From NCBI GenBank assembly GCA_964550375.1, contig CAZJYX010000017.1, positions 20,121-84,120 of the forward strand: a DNA stretch of 64,000 nucleotides, in the 5' to 3' direction. Below are positions 9,194-17,947 of the stretch, piece by piece (within the stretch, counting starts at the first letter, position 1; the number at the start of each line of letters is the position of its first letter). This DNA is from JAAYXS01 sp964550375 (lineage in GTDB: Bacteria; Planctomycetota; Phycisphaerae; UBA1845; Fen-1342). Both the position numbers and the translations under genes were made by a program. The notes beneath the pieces are model-generated. The model was not told where the DNA came from. It saw only the letters and a program-made list of their open reading frames with translations, and did not search any database.

Positions 9194-9718
9194 TCACGGG
9201 TCGTCGGCAGCTCCGTTGGGCTCCAAGTCCTCAAGCAGTTCGGTACGAATGCGGCCGAGGCGGCGCCAATGCGTGCCCTCCCAATACACGTGCCCGCAGG
9301 CCTCGCAGCGGAAGAACTCGCGCAGCCAGATGAGACTGCGGGCTGGCACGACTTCGGCGACCTCCGCGCGTGACACTGGTTCCAGCCGCCCGTTGCACAA
9401 TGAGCAGCGCGGAAACCCCAGCGGCAGCCGCAGATACCGCACCGTGAACCGCACCTGGGCCGCCAGCTTCAGCCCGACCGGCAGCAGCAATCCGCGCAGC
9501 ACGCCCGCTGCAAACAGCCGCCGTTCGAAGAGCCGCTGGTCCGAAGAGACGACGATGCGCTGCTCGGCCAGCGCGTGCGCGACCAGGTCGGCGTCGGCGA
9601 TGCCCGGCGTGTAGCTGGCGTCGATGCCGAAGAAGCGCAGCCAGCGCGCCAGGCCGCCGCACATGGCGTCGCAGGCCAGTCGCGGCGGATTGTCTAATCC
9701 GACGGTCGTCACCCCCAC
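9194..9718 (-). CDS. Mut7-C RNase domain (DUF82-type) protein
   Basis: A 174-residue cytoplasmic protein of the Mut7-C family: an N-terminal PIN-like nuclease fold (FACDAMCGGLARWLR-type opening, here LACDAMCGGLARWLRF, then IADADLVAHALAEQ and VVSSDQRLFERR) followed by a C-terminal zinc ribbon (FPRCSLCNGRL and FFRCEACGHVYWEGTHW). The acidic residues expected for metal-dependent RNA cleavage (Asp in LACDAM, DADL, SSDQRL) are present. RNase activity is inferred from the family. It converges with ligA, leaving only 10 bases between the stops. Confidence 0.85.
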   Translation of the reverse strand: MGVTTVGLDNPPRLACDAMCGGLARWLRFFGIDASYTPGIADADLVAHALAEQRIVVSSDQRLFERRLFAAGVLRGLLLPVGLKLAAQVRFTVRYLRLPLGFPRCSLCNGRLEPVSRAEVAEVVPARSLIWLREFFRCEACGHVYWEGTHWRRLGRIRTELLEDLEPNGAADDP

Positions 9719-9768
9719 ATGTTACGGCGCCGGCGGGCCGGCAGGGGCTCCTGGCCGCGCGGGGTGGT

Positions 9769-10311
9769 TCAAGTGGCGGCGGGGCCGTAACGGTTAAACC
9801 AGGCCCGCTGCTCGAAAGGCTTCTTCTCCTTCTGCGGCCAGTTCTCGACCGGCACGCCGATCGGCAGGAGCACGCGGATGCGCTTGCCGGGGGGCAGTTG
9901 CAGCAGGCGACCGATGGTCGCTGCATGGTCCGCCAGACGCAACCAGCCGTCGATCCAGACGCTGGCGTAGCCCAGGGCGGTAATGGCCAGGAGCATGTTC
10001 TCGACGGCGGCGGCGCAATCCTCGACCTGGAAGCTGTGTCCTTCGTAAACGGCCGCGGGCTGTTCATCGACGATGCAGGCGATGAAAGCGCGGGCCTGCT
10101 GGACGGCGGTGTTGCTGTTGTGCAGGGCCCCGATCTGCCGCACGAACTGGGGGTCATCGACTATGACGAAAGTCGTGGTTTGCATGTTGCGGCCCGAGGG
10201 CGCCTGCAGGCCGGCCTGGACGATGCGGCGCAGGTCCTCAGGCGGAACGGGTTTGTCCTGGAAGGGGCCGCGATAGCTGTGCCGCTGGGCGAATGCTGCG
10301 AAGAGATCCAT
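9769..10311 (-). CDS. Nitroreductase family protein
   Basis: FMN-dependent oxidoreductase of about 180 residues. Typical motifs: FAQRHSYRGPFQDKPVPPEDLRRIVQAGLQAPSGRNMQ (the RxSxRxF and APSGxNxQP region that binds FMN phosphate), and GYASVWIDGWLR followed by IRVLLPIGVPVE near the C-terminus. The ATG at 10311 is preferred, since GGAG lies about 6 bases upstream and it matches the family N-terminus; the frame is open to 10515. Substrate unknown. It is divergent from the secreted protein gene at 10514, with about 200 bases between that may hold both promoters. Confidence 0.85.
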   Translation of the reverse strand: MDLFAAFAQRHSYRGPFQDKPVPPEDLRRIVQAGLQAPSGRNMQTTTFVIVDDPQFVRQIGALHNSNTAVQQARAFIACIVDEQPAAVYEGHSFQVEDCAAAVENMLLAITALGYASVWIDGWLRLADHAATIGRLLQLPPGKRIRVLLPIGVPVENWPQKEKKPFEQRAWFNRYGPAAT

Positions 10312-10513
10312 GCCATGCTCCGTTGGTATGCCAGTGCCCGAATACGGTGCTGCCGCCGACATGGTAACAGCCGCGGGCGGGGCGCCGAAGCCTGACGGAG
10401 CGGCCGGCGGTCCTGTCGGGGACGCTTGGTGGTGACTAAAATGACGGCGAACGTGCGTAGAGCGGAGTAGAATCTGGGTGCGGCTCGGTGGTGGGTCGCC
10501 AAGGAGGCCGATC

Positions 10514-11440
10514 ATGTTGCGCGTGGTATCGCTGGCTACCGTGCTGCTGCTGAGTGTGACGAGCGGATGGGGACAGGGGCAGCAGATTCAGTGGGAGCGC
10601 GATCCTGAGCGGGCGGTAGCGCGCGCCCAGGAGACGATGCTCCCGCTCGTATTCTACGTGCTGCCGAGCAGCGACAACCGCGACAGCCGGCTGGAGAGTG
10701 ATCAGCGCCGGGCGCTGGCGGATCCCCGGGTGGTGCGCATGTGCGAGCGCTTCGTGCCCGCCCGCCTTTCGCGGAGCGCGCACCGCGACATCATCGAGAG
10801 CCTGGGGCTGCCGGGCAGTTTCTCGATGGCGATGGCCTTCGTAACGCCGGACGGCAAGGTGATCGACCAGCTCGCACCCAGCGGCGTGGCGCGGGCCGAG
10901 TCGCTGCTGGACAAGATGAAGCTCGTCTTCGACGCGTACCGGCGCGACCTGTTCGAGCGACACATCAAGCCGGTGCTGACGCAAGCTGACACGCCGGCAG
11001 ACCAACTGCGCGAGGCCCTGGGGTGGATCCGCCTCTTCCACATCACCGTGGCGGACCGGACGGTCGGCGAGGTTGTGCAGCGCAAGGGATTGAGCCGCGA
11101 GATTCTGCGGCAGGGCTACGAAGTCCTGGCGAATCTGTCCACGCGAACGTCGATCGACCAACTGCTGACGCTGGCCGCGGAGGGCAACACCGCCGCCCAG
11201 GATGCCCTGGCCGCCTGCACGCCGGTGGGCGCCGAGCTCATGCTGCCGCATTTGCTGGCGGACGGCAAGGTGCGTCCCTATGTCTACGACGCCCTGGTCA
11301 AATCCTGCAACATCATGTCGCGCAAGTCGCCGCTCTGGTGGGAACGGGCCCAGCCGCAGTTGGTGACCAATGAAGTGGAACGCGTCAGCACGCTGGTCAA
11401 AGAAGCGTCCGCGCGCTGGATGGCGGAGTATGGCGAGTAA
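10514..11440 (+). CDS. Secreted protein with thioredoxin-like fold, no redox Cys pair
   Basis: 308 residues with a Sec signal peptide (MLRVVSLATVLLLSVTSGWG). Residues about 30-130 resemble the DUF255/thioredoxin-like arrangement (AVARAQETMLPLVFYVLPSSD, then VRMCERFVPARLS, then GSFSMAMAFVTPDGKVI), but there is no CxxC motif, so disulfide chemistry is not expected. The remainder is helical. The start is certain: AAGGAGG ends 6 bases before the ATG. The stop overlaps the threonine aldolase start by 11 bases, which suggests coupled translation, though a shared function is not obvious. Confidence 0.65.
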   Translation: MLRVVSLATVLLLSVTSGWGQGQQIQWERDPERAVARAQETMLPLVFYVLPSSDNRDSRLESDQRRALADPRVVRMCERFVPARLSRSAHRDIIESLGLPGSFSMAMAFVTPDGKVIDQLAPSGVARAESLLDKMKLVFDAYRRDLFERHIKPVLTQADTPADQLREALGWIRLFHITVADRTVGEVVQRKGLSREILRQGYEVLANLSTRTSIDQLLTLAAEGNTAAQDALAACTPVGAELMLPHLLADGKVRPYVYDALVKSCNIMSRKSPLWWERAQPQLVTNEVERVSTLVKEASARWMAEYGE

Positions 11441-12485
11441 CGTAGACCTGCGCAGCGACACGGTCACGCGGCCATCACCCGCGATGCGCGCCGCCATCGC
11501 CGCCGCCGAGGTCGGCGACGACGTGCTGGGCGACGATCCCACCGTGCAGGCTCTGCAAGAGCGCATGGCCGACTTGCTGGGGCAGCCGGCCGCACTCTTC
11601 ATGCCTTCCGGCTCAATGGCCAACCAGGTCGCCATTCGGGCCGCCACCGAGCCCGGCGACGAGATCATCGCCGACTTCCACACGCACAGTTACAACTTCG
11701 AGTCCGGCGCGCCCGCGGCCCTGTCCGGTTGCAGCATGCGTCTGATTCACACGCCGCGCGGCATATTCTCCGCAGCCGACGTGGCGTCCGCCGTGCGCGC
11801 CGCGGACGCGCATTTTCCGCGCTCCCGGCTGGTGATCATCGAGAACACTAACAATCGCGGGGGCGGCTCAGTGTGGCCGTGCGCGGCGGTGGCGGAAGTG
11901 GCCGCCGTCGCGCACGAGCACGGGCTGCGCGTGCACCTGGACGGGGCCCGGCTGCTTAACGCGTGTGTCGCTCGCGGCGCGGCCCCCACCGACTACACGC
12001 GCCACGTCGATTCAGTCTCGGTGTGCTTCTCGAAGGGTTTGGGGGCGCCGATCGGCTCGATCCTGGCCGGCCCAGCCGAGTTCATCGCCCGCGCCCACCG
12101 CTACCGCAAGATGTTCGGCGGCGGCATGCGCCAAGTGGGGATTCTCGCGGCGGCGGCGCTGTACGCCATCGAGCACAATGTGGAGCGTCTGGCCGAGGAC
12201 CACGCCAACGCCCGCCGGCTGGCCGACGGCATCAGCGGCCTGCCCGGCATCCGCCTCGACCCCGCGCAGGTCGAGACCAACATCGTGCTCTTCGACGTGT
12301 CCGAGCCGTTCCGGTCGGCCGCCGAACTGGTGGACGGCCTGCGCGCCCGCGGCGTGTGGATGTTCGCGACCGGGCCGCGGCAGGCGCGTGCGGTGACGCA
12401 CCTGGACGTGACGCGCGCCCAGATCGACGCCGCCATCGCGGCTTTTGACGCCGTGTGTCATGCGCGTGCCGGAATCGGCGGCTGA
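11430..12485 (+). CDS. Low-specificity L-threonine aldolase
   Basis: PLP-dependent enzyme splitting L-threonine or L-allo-threonine to glycine and acetaldehyde. Family signatures: DLRSDTVTRPSPAMR near the N-terminus, VGDDVLGDDPTV, HLDGARLLNACVA and the PLP lysine Lys202 in CFSKGLGAPIGS. 351 residues is typical. The ATG at 11430 lies inside the end of the upstream gene, with GGAG just before it. The C-terminal domain reads through to AGIGG without disruption. Confidence 0.92.
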   Translation: MASNVDLRSDTVTRPSPAMRAAIAAAEVGDDVLGDDPTVQALQERMADLLGQPAALFMPSGSMANQVAIRAATEPGDEIIADFHTHSYNFESGAPAALSGCSMRLIHTPRGIFSAADVASAVRAADAHFPRSRLVIIENTNNRGGGSVWPCAAVAEVAAVAHEHGLRVHLDGARLLNACVARGAAPTDYTRHVDSVSVCFSKGLGAPIGSILAGPAEFIARAHRYRKMFGGGMRQVGILAAAALYAIEHNVERLAEDHANARRLADGISGLPGIRLDPAQVETNIVLFDVSEPFRSAAELVDGLRARGVWMFATGPRQARAVTHLDVTRAQIDAAIAAFDAVCHARAGIGG

Positions 12486-12725
12486 ATGCGACGGTCGCCA
12501 GGGGAAGTCCGGTAATCAGGCCGATTGCAGCCGGCGGCAGCCTCGCCACACGTGCCCCTCCCGTCACGACGAGCCGAGATTGTGCCGAACTGGCGGCACG
12601 GGCGGGTATTATCGATGATGATGACGCGGCGGCGTGCTCTCCAGGGCAACCGTCGCCCGACCAGGACCGTGCGGGCACGGCGTCCACACGGGACGTGCGG
12701 CTTCTTCTGATAGGCGGCATTCTGA
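12486..12725. other. Intergenic region upstream of the dockerin protease
   Basis: About 240 bases between two plus-strand genes. I see no ORF with coding character. It presumably holds the promoter of the protease gene; no convincing -35/-10 pair was found by eye. Confidence 0.4.
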
Positions 12726-15700
12726 GTGGGATTGACGGTGCGCAAAACGACATTGGTGCTGGTAGCGGGCTTGGTGTCAGTGGGTGTGGTCGGGGCGGCG
12801 CACGGAGCGGGCCCGGGCGCGCTCCCGTCCGCGGCCGGCCAGTTAGCCGAATCGTACATGCTCACGCTGGGCGAGCAGCGTTTCGATCCGCTTGTGGGCG
12901 TGCCGGCGGGCCCGGCCAAACTGGCGGGGGTGCGAACATCCGGGCCCGATCTGCACCTCGTCCAGTTCGATGGGCCGCCGCAGTGCGCCTGGCTAGCAGA
13001 TTTGCGCGCCCGCGGCCTGCAAGTTGTCCAGTACATTCATCCTTACACGTATGTCGTCTGGGGCGCAGCGGCCGTGCTGCCGGACGGAGGGCGGGCGGCG
13101 AACGTGCGCTGGAGCGGCGCGTTTCAGCCGGCCTATCGCCTGCTGCCGCGCCATCGCAACCTGGGCGACGAAATCCAGGCGGTGCGCGTGCTGGTCGTGC
13201 GGGCGGCGAATACCGACGCGGTCGTGCGCGCGCTGGCGGCCCACGGCGCCAAGCCGCGCGGCCGGCAGGTCGTGAACAAGCGGCTCGAGATCGTTACGGT
13301 CGACGTGGCCGGCTCGCAACTGCCCGCCCTTGCGGCTGTGCCGGGCGTGTACAGCGTGCAGCCCGTGCCGCTCGACGGTGGCTCGCGCGGCGAGATGGGC
13401 GCCCAGGCCTGCGCCGGCAACCTCGACAGCGAGGGCTTCATCGTGCCGGGCTATAGCGATTGGCTGGCCGGCCGTGGGCTCAGCGGTGCCGGAGTTATCA
13501 TCGCCAGCGTCGATGAAGGCATACAGGACAACCATCCCGACCTGGAGAACCGGCTCATAGCGTGCATTGGCACCACGTGCGGCGGAACCACGACCAGCAG
13601 CCACGGCACGCACACGGCCGGGCTGATAGCGGCTGACGGGTCGAGCGGTGTCACGGACTCCGGCGGATTCTTGCGCGGCCTGGGCGTGGCCCCCGCGGTC
13701 AACCTGGTCGAGCAGATTTACCCGCCCTTCTATCGGCAGCCGGGCGGTATGCGTCTGCTGATGAAGGACTCGTACAACAACGGCGCGCTGGCTTCCAGCA
13801 ACAGTTGGGGACCGTCCGGCACGCCGCGCGGCTACGATGCCGACACCATGGCGGTGGACGCGGGCGTTCGTGACGCTGATCCGGAAACGCCCGGAAACCA
13901 GCCGCTGGCGTACGTGCTGTCTATCATGAACGGTCATGGCGGTACGAGCACGCAAGGTACGCCCGACGAGGCCAAGAACATCCTGACGGTCGGGGCAACG
14001 GCGTTGCAGACGGCGCTGGGCGCGCAGGTCCCCGACATTAACAGCCTGTCGTCCAACACTGCCCACGGGCCGGCCCTGGACGGACGCACGATTCCGCACC
14101 TGGTGGCGCCGGGTTGCTATGTTGACTCGACGAATTGGCCGACTTCGCATGGCCTTAAGTGCGGCACGAGCATGTCCGCGCCGCACGTGGCCGGTGCGCT
14201 GGCCCTGTTCGTGGAGTATTACCGCCAGTTGCCTGGTTACGTGGACGATCCCAGTCCGGCCCTGATCAAGGCGGCCTTTCTGCCAGTGGCACGCAGCCTG
14301 GCCGGCCATCTGGATGCGGACGGGGGCGTCCTGGGGCATCCCTTCGACAGCAAACAGGGCTGGGGCCGATTGGACGTGGCGGCGGTTGTCGATCCGCCGC
14401 TGACGGTGCAGTATCTCGACAACCCGTACATCTTCACCAGCAGCGGACAGGAGTGGGCGCAGGTCGTCACGGCCGACGACCCGACGCAGCCCCTGCGCCT
14501 GATGCTGGTCTGGACGGACGCGCCGGGGCATGGGCTGGGCGGCAGCACGCCGGCCTGGAACAACGATCTCGACCTGATCGTGGAAGCCGACGCCGACGTG
14601 TACGTGGGCAACCACTTCGATTCGGACGGCTGGTCGGCGCCCGGCGGCAGCCCCGACTACCGCAACAACACGGAAGGCGTGTTCATCGGCCCCACGGCGC
14701 CGGATACCTACACGGTGCGGGTAGTCGCGAGCAACATCAATTCCGACGGCGTGCCCGGCAACGGCGACGAGACCGACCAGGACTTCGCGCTGGTCTGCTA
14801 TAACTGCGTCCTGCAGCCCGGCTTTCTGGTGCTGGTGGATCCGGGGGAGCAAGCCGTCTGCGCGCCGGACGCGGCGGTGTACGACGTGGTGGTCGAAGAT
14901 GTGCTAGGCTTCGACGAGCCCGTTACGCTCGCACTGGCCGGCGATCTGGCGGGCATGACGGCGACATTCACACCCAACCCCGTGCTGCCGCCCGGCACGA
15001 GCACGCTCACGCTCACCGACACGGCCGCTGCCCCGCCCGGCTCGTACGACCTGGAGATTCAGGCCACGGCGGGCGACATGGCGCGTTACGCGCCGCTGCG
15101 GCTGCGGCTGTTTGACGATGTTCCGGGGCCGGCCGTGCCGGAGTCGCCGGCGGACGGGGCGACTGACGCGGATCTGTGGCCGGTGCTGACATGGCAGGCA
15201 GCCGCGGGGGCGCAGGAATACACGCTGGAGTTGGCCGCTGAGCCAAGCCTGGCCGAGCCGCTGGTTTCCGTGGCGGGCCTGCAAAGTACTTCGTACGCCC
15301 CCGCGATCGGCCTGGCACCCGAGACAACTTACTATTGGCGCGTCTGGGCGACCAACGCGTGCGGCGATGGGGCATATTCGCCGGTGTTCGCCTTCACCAC
15401 GCGCGCGGTGCCGACGCTGCTACTGGTGGACGACGACGACAACCAGCCGGACGTGCGGTCCTACTACACCGACGCCCTCGCCGCGCTGGGCGTGGCCTAC
15501 GACGTTTGGGACACCGAGCATTCCGACAATGAACCCAGCGCGGACTTCCTGGCGAACTACGAGACGGTCGTGTGGTTCGCGGGGGACGCGTACGGCGGCA
15601 CGGCCGGCCCGGGCGCGGCCGGGGAAGCCGCACTGATCGCCTTCTTGAACACCGGCAAGAATCTGATGATCAGCAGCCAGGACTACTACTACGACCGTGG

Positions 15701-16319
15701 CCTGACGACGCTGATGGTTGATTACCTGGGCGTCGCGACTGTCACCAACGATGTCGCCCAGACGGTAGTCACCGGTGCCGGCAGCGCGCTCGACGGCCTG
15801 GGTCCGTATGTGCTGAGCTATCCGTTCTCGAATTTCAGCGACGCCGTCTACCCGAACGACAGCGCCGCGACGGCCTTGATTGGCGATAAGGGCAGTGCGG
15901 CGGTCAGTGTGGACAGCCCCATCTTCCGCACCATCTACCTGGGCTTCCCGTTCGAGTCCCTGCCGGGGACGGCGGAGCGCGAGGCCGTGCTGGCCGCCAT
16001 CCTCGCGTGGTTCCGCCCGTTCATCGACTGCAATGACAACGGCGTTGCCGACCATGCGGACATCGCCCTGGGCACCAGCCTGGACGAGGACGGCGACGGA
16101 ATTCCAGATGAATGCCAGGTCTTCCTGCCGGGCGATATGAACTGTGACGGCACGGTGGACATGTTCGACATCGAGCCCTTCGTGCAGGCGCTCGTGAACC
16201 CGCAGCTTTACCTGAGCCTGTATCCGGATTGCAGCATCAACAACGCGGACGTGAACGGCGACGGATTGCTGAACGTGTTCGACATAGACCCGTTCATACT
16301 GCTTCTGGAAGGAAACTGA
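12726..16319 (+). CDS. Secreted subtilisin-family (S8) protease with FN3-like and dockerin domains
   Basis: A 1197-residue exported multidomain protease. After a signal peptide (RKTTLVLVAGLVSVGVVGAAHG) and a prodomain-like region comes an S8 catalytic domain with Asp263 (IASVDEG), His293 (SSHGTHTAG) and Ser482 (GTSMSAPHVAG). Then follow a beta-sandwich (about 560-700), a fibronectin-III-like domain (about 800-895; TYYWRVWATNACG), a ThuA/amidotransferase-like alpha-beta section beginning TLLLVDDDDNQPD, a Ca-binding stretch (DCNDNGVADHAD, DEDGDGIPDEC) and a C-terminal dockerin-like pair (MNCDGTVDMFDIEPF and DVNGDGLLNVFDIDPF). The last part is characteristic of planctomycete cell-surface proteins. 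The start is GTG 12726 or 12738. It converges with the response-regulator gene. Confidence 0.88.
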   Translation: MGLTVRKTTLVLVAGLVSVGVVGAAHGAGPGALPSAAGQLAESYMLTLGEQRFDPLVGVPAGPAKLAGVRTSGPDLHLVQFDGPPQCAWLADLRARGLQVVQYIHPYTYVVWGAAAVLPDGGRAANVRWSGAFQPAYRLLPRHRNLGDEIQAVRVLVVRAANTDAVVRALAAHGAKPRGRQVVNKRLEIVTVDVAGSQLPALAAVPGVYSVQPVPLDGGSRGEMGAQACAGNLDSEGFIVPGYSDWLAGRGLSGAGVIIASVDEGIQDNHPDLENRLIACIGTTCGGTTTSSHGTHTAGLIAADGSSGVTDSGGFLRGLGVAPAVNLVEQIYPPFYRQPGGMRLLMKDSYNNGALASSNSWGPSGTPRGYDADTMAVDAGVRDADPETPGNQPLAYVLSIMNGHGGTSTQGTPDEAKNILTVGATALQTALGAQVPDINSLSSNTAHGPALDGRTIPHLVAPGCYVDSTNWPTSHGLKCGTSMSAPHVAGALALFVEYYRQLPGYVDDPSPALIKAAFLPVARSLAGHLDADGGVLGHPFDSKQGWGRLDVAAVVDPPLTVQYLDNPYIFTSSGQEWAQVVTADDPTQPLRLMLVWTDAPGHGLGGSTPAWNNDLDLIVEADADVYVGNHFDSDGWSAPGGSPDYRNNTEGVFIGPTAPDTYTVRVVASNINSDGVPGNGDETDQDFALVCYNCVLQPGFLVLVDPGEQAVCAPDAAVYDVVVEDVLGFDEPVTLALAGDLAGMTATFTPNPVLPPGTSTLTLTDTAAAPPGSYDLEIQATAGDMARYAPLRLRLFDDVPGPAVPESPADGATDADLWPVLTWQAAAGAQEYTLELAAEPSLAEPLVSVAGLQSTSYAPAIGLAPETTYYWRVWATNACGDGAYSPVFAFTTRAVPTLLLVDDDDNQPDVRSYYTDALAALGVAYDVWDTEHSDNEPSADFLANYETVVWFAGDAYGGTAGPGAAGEAALIAFLNTGKNLMISSQDYYYDRGLTTLMVDYLGVATVTNDVAQTVVTGAGSALDGLGPYVLSYPFSNFSDAVYPNDSAATALIGDKGSAAVSVDSPIFRTIYLGFPFESLPGTAEREAVLAAILAWFRPFIDCNDNGVADHADIALGTSLDEDGDGIPDECQVFLPGDMNCDGTVDMFDIEPFVQALVNPQLYLSLYPDCSINNADVNGDGLLNVFDIDPFILLLEGN

Positions 16320-16357
16320 GCCGTCGGGGAACTCTGCGCCGACCGGCGACCGGGCTC

Positions 16358-17716
16358 TTAGTTGCCCGGAATCTTGTGCTTGGCCATCTTGTCGCGCAGC
16401 GTCGTGCGGGGGATGCCCAGGCGCTGCGCGGCGCGCACCTGATTGTGGTCGCACTGGCGCAGGGCCATCAGGATCATGCGGCGCTCGATGTCGGAAAGCG
16501 TATCAGTCAGACCAAGCTTGCCGCTCTCGGCCGGTTCGGGCTCGGCTCCGGCGGCCTGCTCCCCCGTTTCCACGCCGGCCGGGAGGATATGTTCGGGGCG
16601 GATTTCCTTGCCATCGCAGAAGGCCAAGGCGCGCTCCATCACGTGTTCAAGCTCGCGGACGTTGCCCGGCCAGCAGTGCTGCATGAGCTGCTCGAGCGCA
16701 TGTGGCGCGATGGATACGATCTGGCCGCCGACCAGTGCCGCGTGCTTATCCAGGAAATGGTGCACCAGCAGCGGGATGTCGTCGGGCCGCTCGCGCAGCG
16801 GCGGAATGGCCAGGCTGATCACGTTGAGGCGGTAATAGAGATCCTCGCGGAAGCGGCCCTCCTTGACCAGCTTCAGCAGGTCGCACTTGGTGGCGCAGAT
16901 CAGGCGCACGTCGACGTGGACGGGGTCCTCGCCGCCAACGCGTTCGAACTCCTGCTGCTCGACGGCCCGCAGCAGCTTGACCTGCAACTCGACCGGGATG
17001 TCATCGACCTCGTCGAGCAGAATGGTGCCGCCGTCGGCCAGCTCGAAACGACCGGCCTTCTGGCGGATGGCGCCCGTGAAGGCCCCACGCTCGTGTCCGA
17101 ATAGCTCGCTTTCGAGCACGGAGGGCTGCAGCGCCGCACAACTGAAGCGCACCAGCGGCTTGGCGGCCCGGCGACTGAGCGTGTGAATGGCCTCGGCGAA
17201 CAGCTCCTTGCCCGTGCCGCTCTCGCCGCACAGCAGGATCGTGCGGTCGGAATCGGCCACCGCGCGCACCTTCTCGAACAGGCGCTTCATGCCCTGGCTG
17301 ACCGCCACCAGTTGGCCGAGCTGCTCGCAGCCCGGATTGTGCGCGCTGAGCTGGCGGGTTGCGAACAGCCGCTCCAGCTTGGCCAGCAGCTCCTGCGTCG
17401 TAAACGGCTTGGTGATGTAGTCGAAGGCGCCGCGCTTGATCGCCAGGACGGCCGTGTCGATGGTGGCATAGGCCGTCATCAGGATGACGCCGACCTCCGG
17501 CCGGGCCTGCTTGACGTAGGTCAGCAACTCGATCCCGTTCATGCCGGGCATGCGCACATCCGACACGACGACGTCCACCGGCTTGCTGTCGAAGATGCGC
17601 CGCGCGGCCAGGGCATCCGCGGCCTCGTACACCTCGTACCCCAACTCGGACAACTCGATCTGTAGCGTGATCCGCTTGAGCGGCTCATCGTCCACGACCA
17701 GGATGCGACCGCGCAT
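16358..17716 (-). CDS. Sigma-54-dependent response regulator (NtrC family)
   Basis: Activator of sigma-54 RNA polymerase. Domain order: receiver (1-120) with phospho-acceptor Asp53 (VVSDVRMPG), Thr81 and Lys103; AAA+ ATPase with Walker A GESGTGKE (164-171) and the sigma-54 contact loop GAFTGA (211-216); C-terminal Fis-type helix-turn-helix (DHNQVRAAQRLGIPRTTLRDKM). The start ATG 17716 is chosen because a GGAGAGGG site lies just upstream and the receiver begins MRGRILVVDDEP; the frame is open to 17809. 452 residues is standard. No partner histidine kinase is in the window, so the signal is unknown. Regulators of PEP-CTERM/exosortase loci (PrsR) have this architecture, and two PEP-CTERM genes lie nearby, but the link is speculative. 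Confidence 0.93.
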   Translation of the reverse strand: MRGRILVVDDEPLKRITLQIELSELGYEVYEAADALAARRIFDSKPVDVVVSDVRMPGMNGIELLTYVKQARPEVGVILMTAYATIDTAVLAIKRGAFDYITKPFTTQELLAKLERLFATRQLSAHNPGCEQLGQLVAVSQGMKRLFEKVRAVADSDRTILLCGESGTGKELFAEAIHTLSRRAAKPLVRFSCAALQPSVLESELFGHERGAFTGAIRQKAGRFELADGGTILLDEVDDIPVELQVKLLRAVEQQEFERVGGEDPVHVDVRLICATKCDLLKLVKEGRFREDLYYRLNVISLAIPPLRERPDDIPLLVHHFLDKHAALVGGQIVSIAPHALEQLMQHCWPGNVRELEHVMERALAFCDGKEIRPEHILPAGVETGEQAAGAEPEPAESGKLGLTDTLSDIERRMILMALRQCDHNQVRAAQRLGIPRTTLRDKMAKHKIPGN

Positions 17717-17947
17717 ATACTGCCCTCTCCAGGCATCCACCACAGCCGCGCCGCCATGCTTCCGCGCGTCCGCGCAGCCGCGGCTGATTACTTTGCGGCA
17801 CCATTGCAACGGAAATCCGCGGCGGGATCAACGCCACGGCGCGCGAACTGCACCTTTCATATTCTCGCCGTCGGAATATGCGTGAATTGCGCCCCACCTG
17901 ATGGGGCTCGGCCGGCCGCCCCCATCCGCGGCAGCGCGGTCGCGACG

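Noticed and set aside
12993..14852. Long minus-strand frame opposite the subtilisin
   Set aside because: Antisense shadow; the plus strand has a complete catalytic triad and clear domains.
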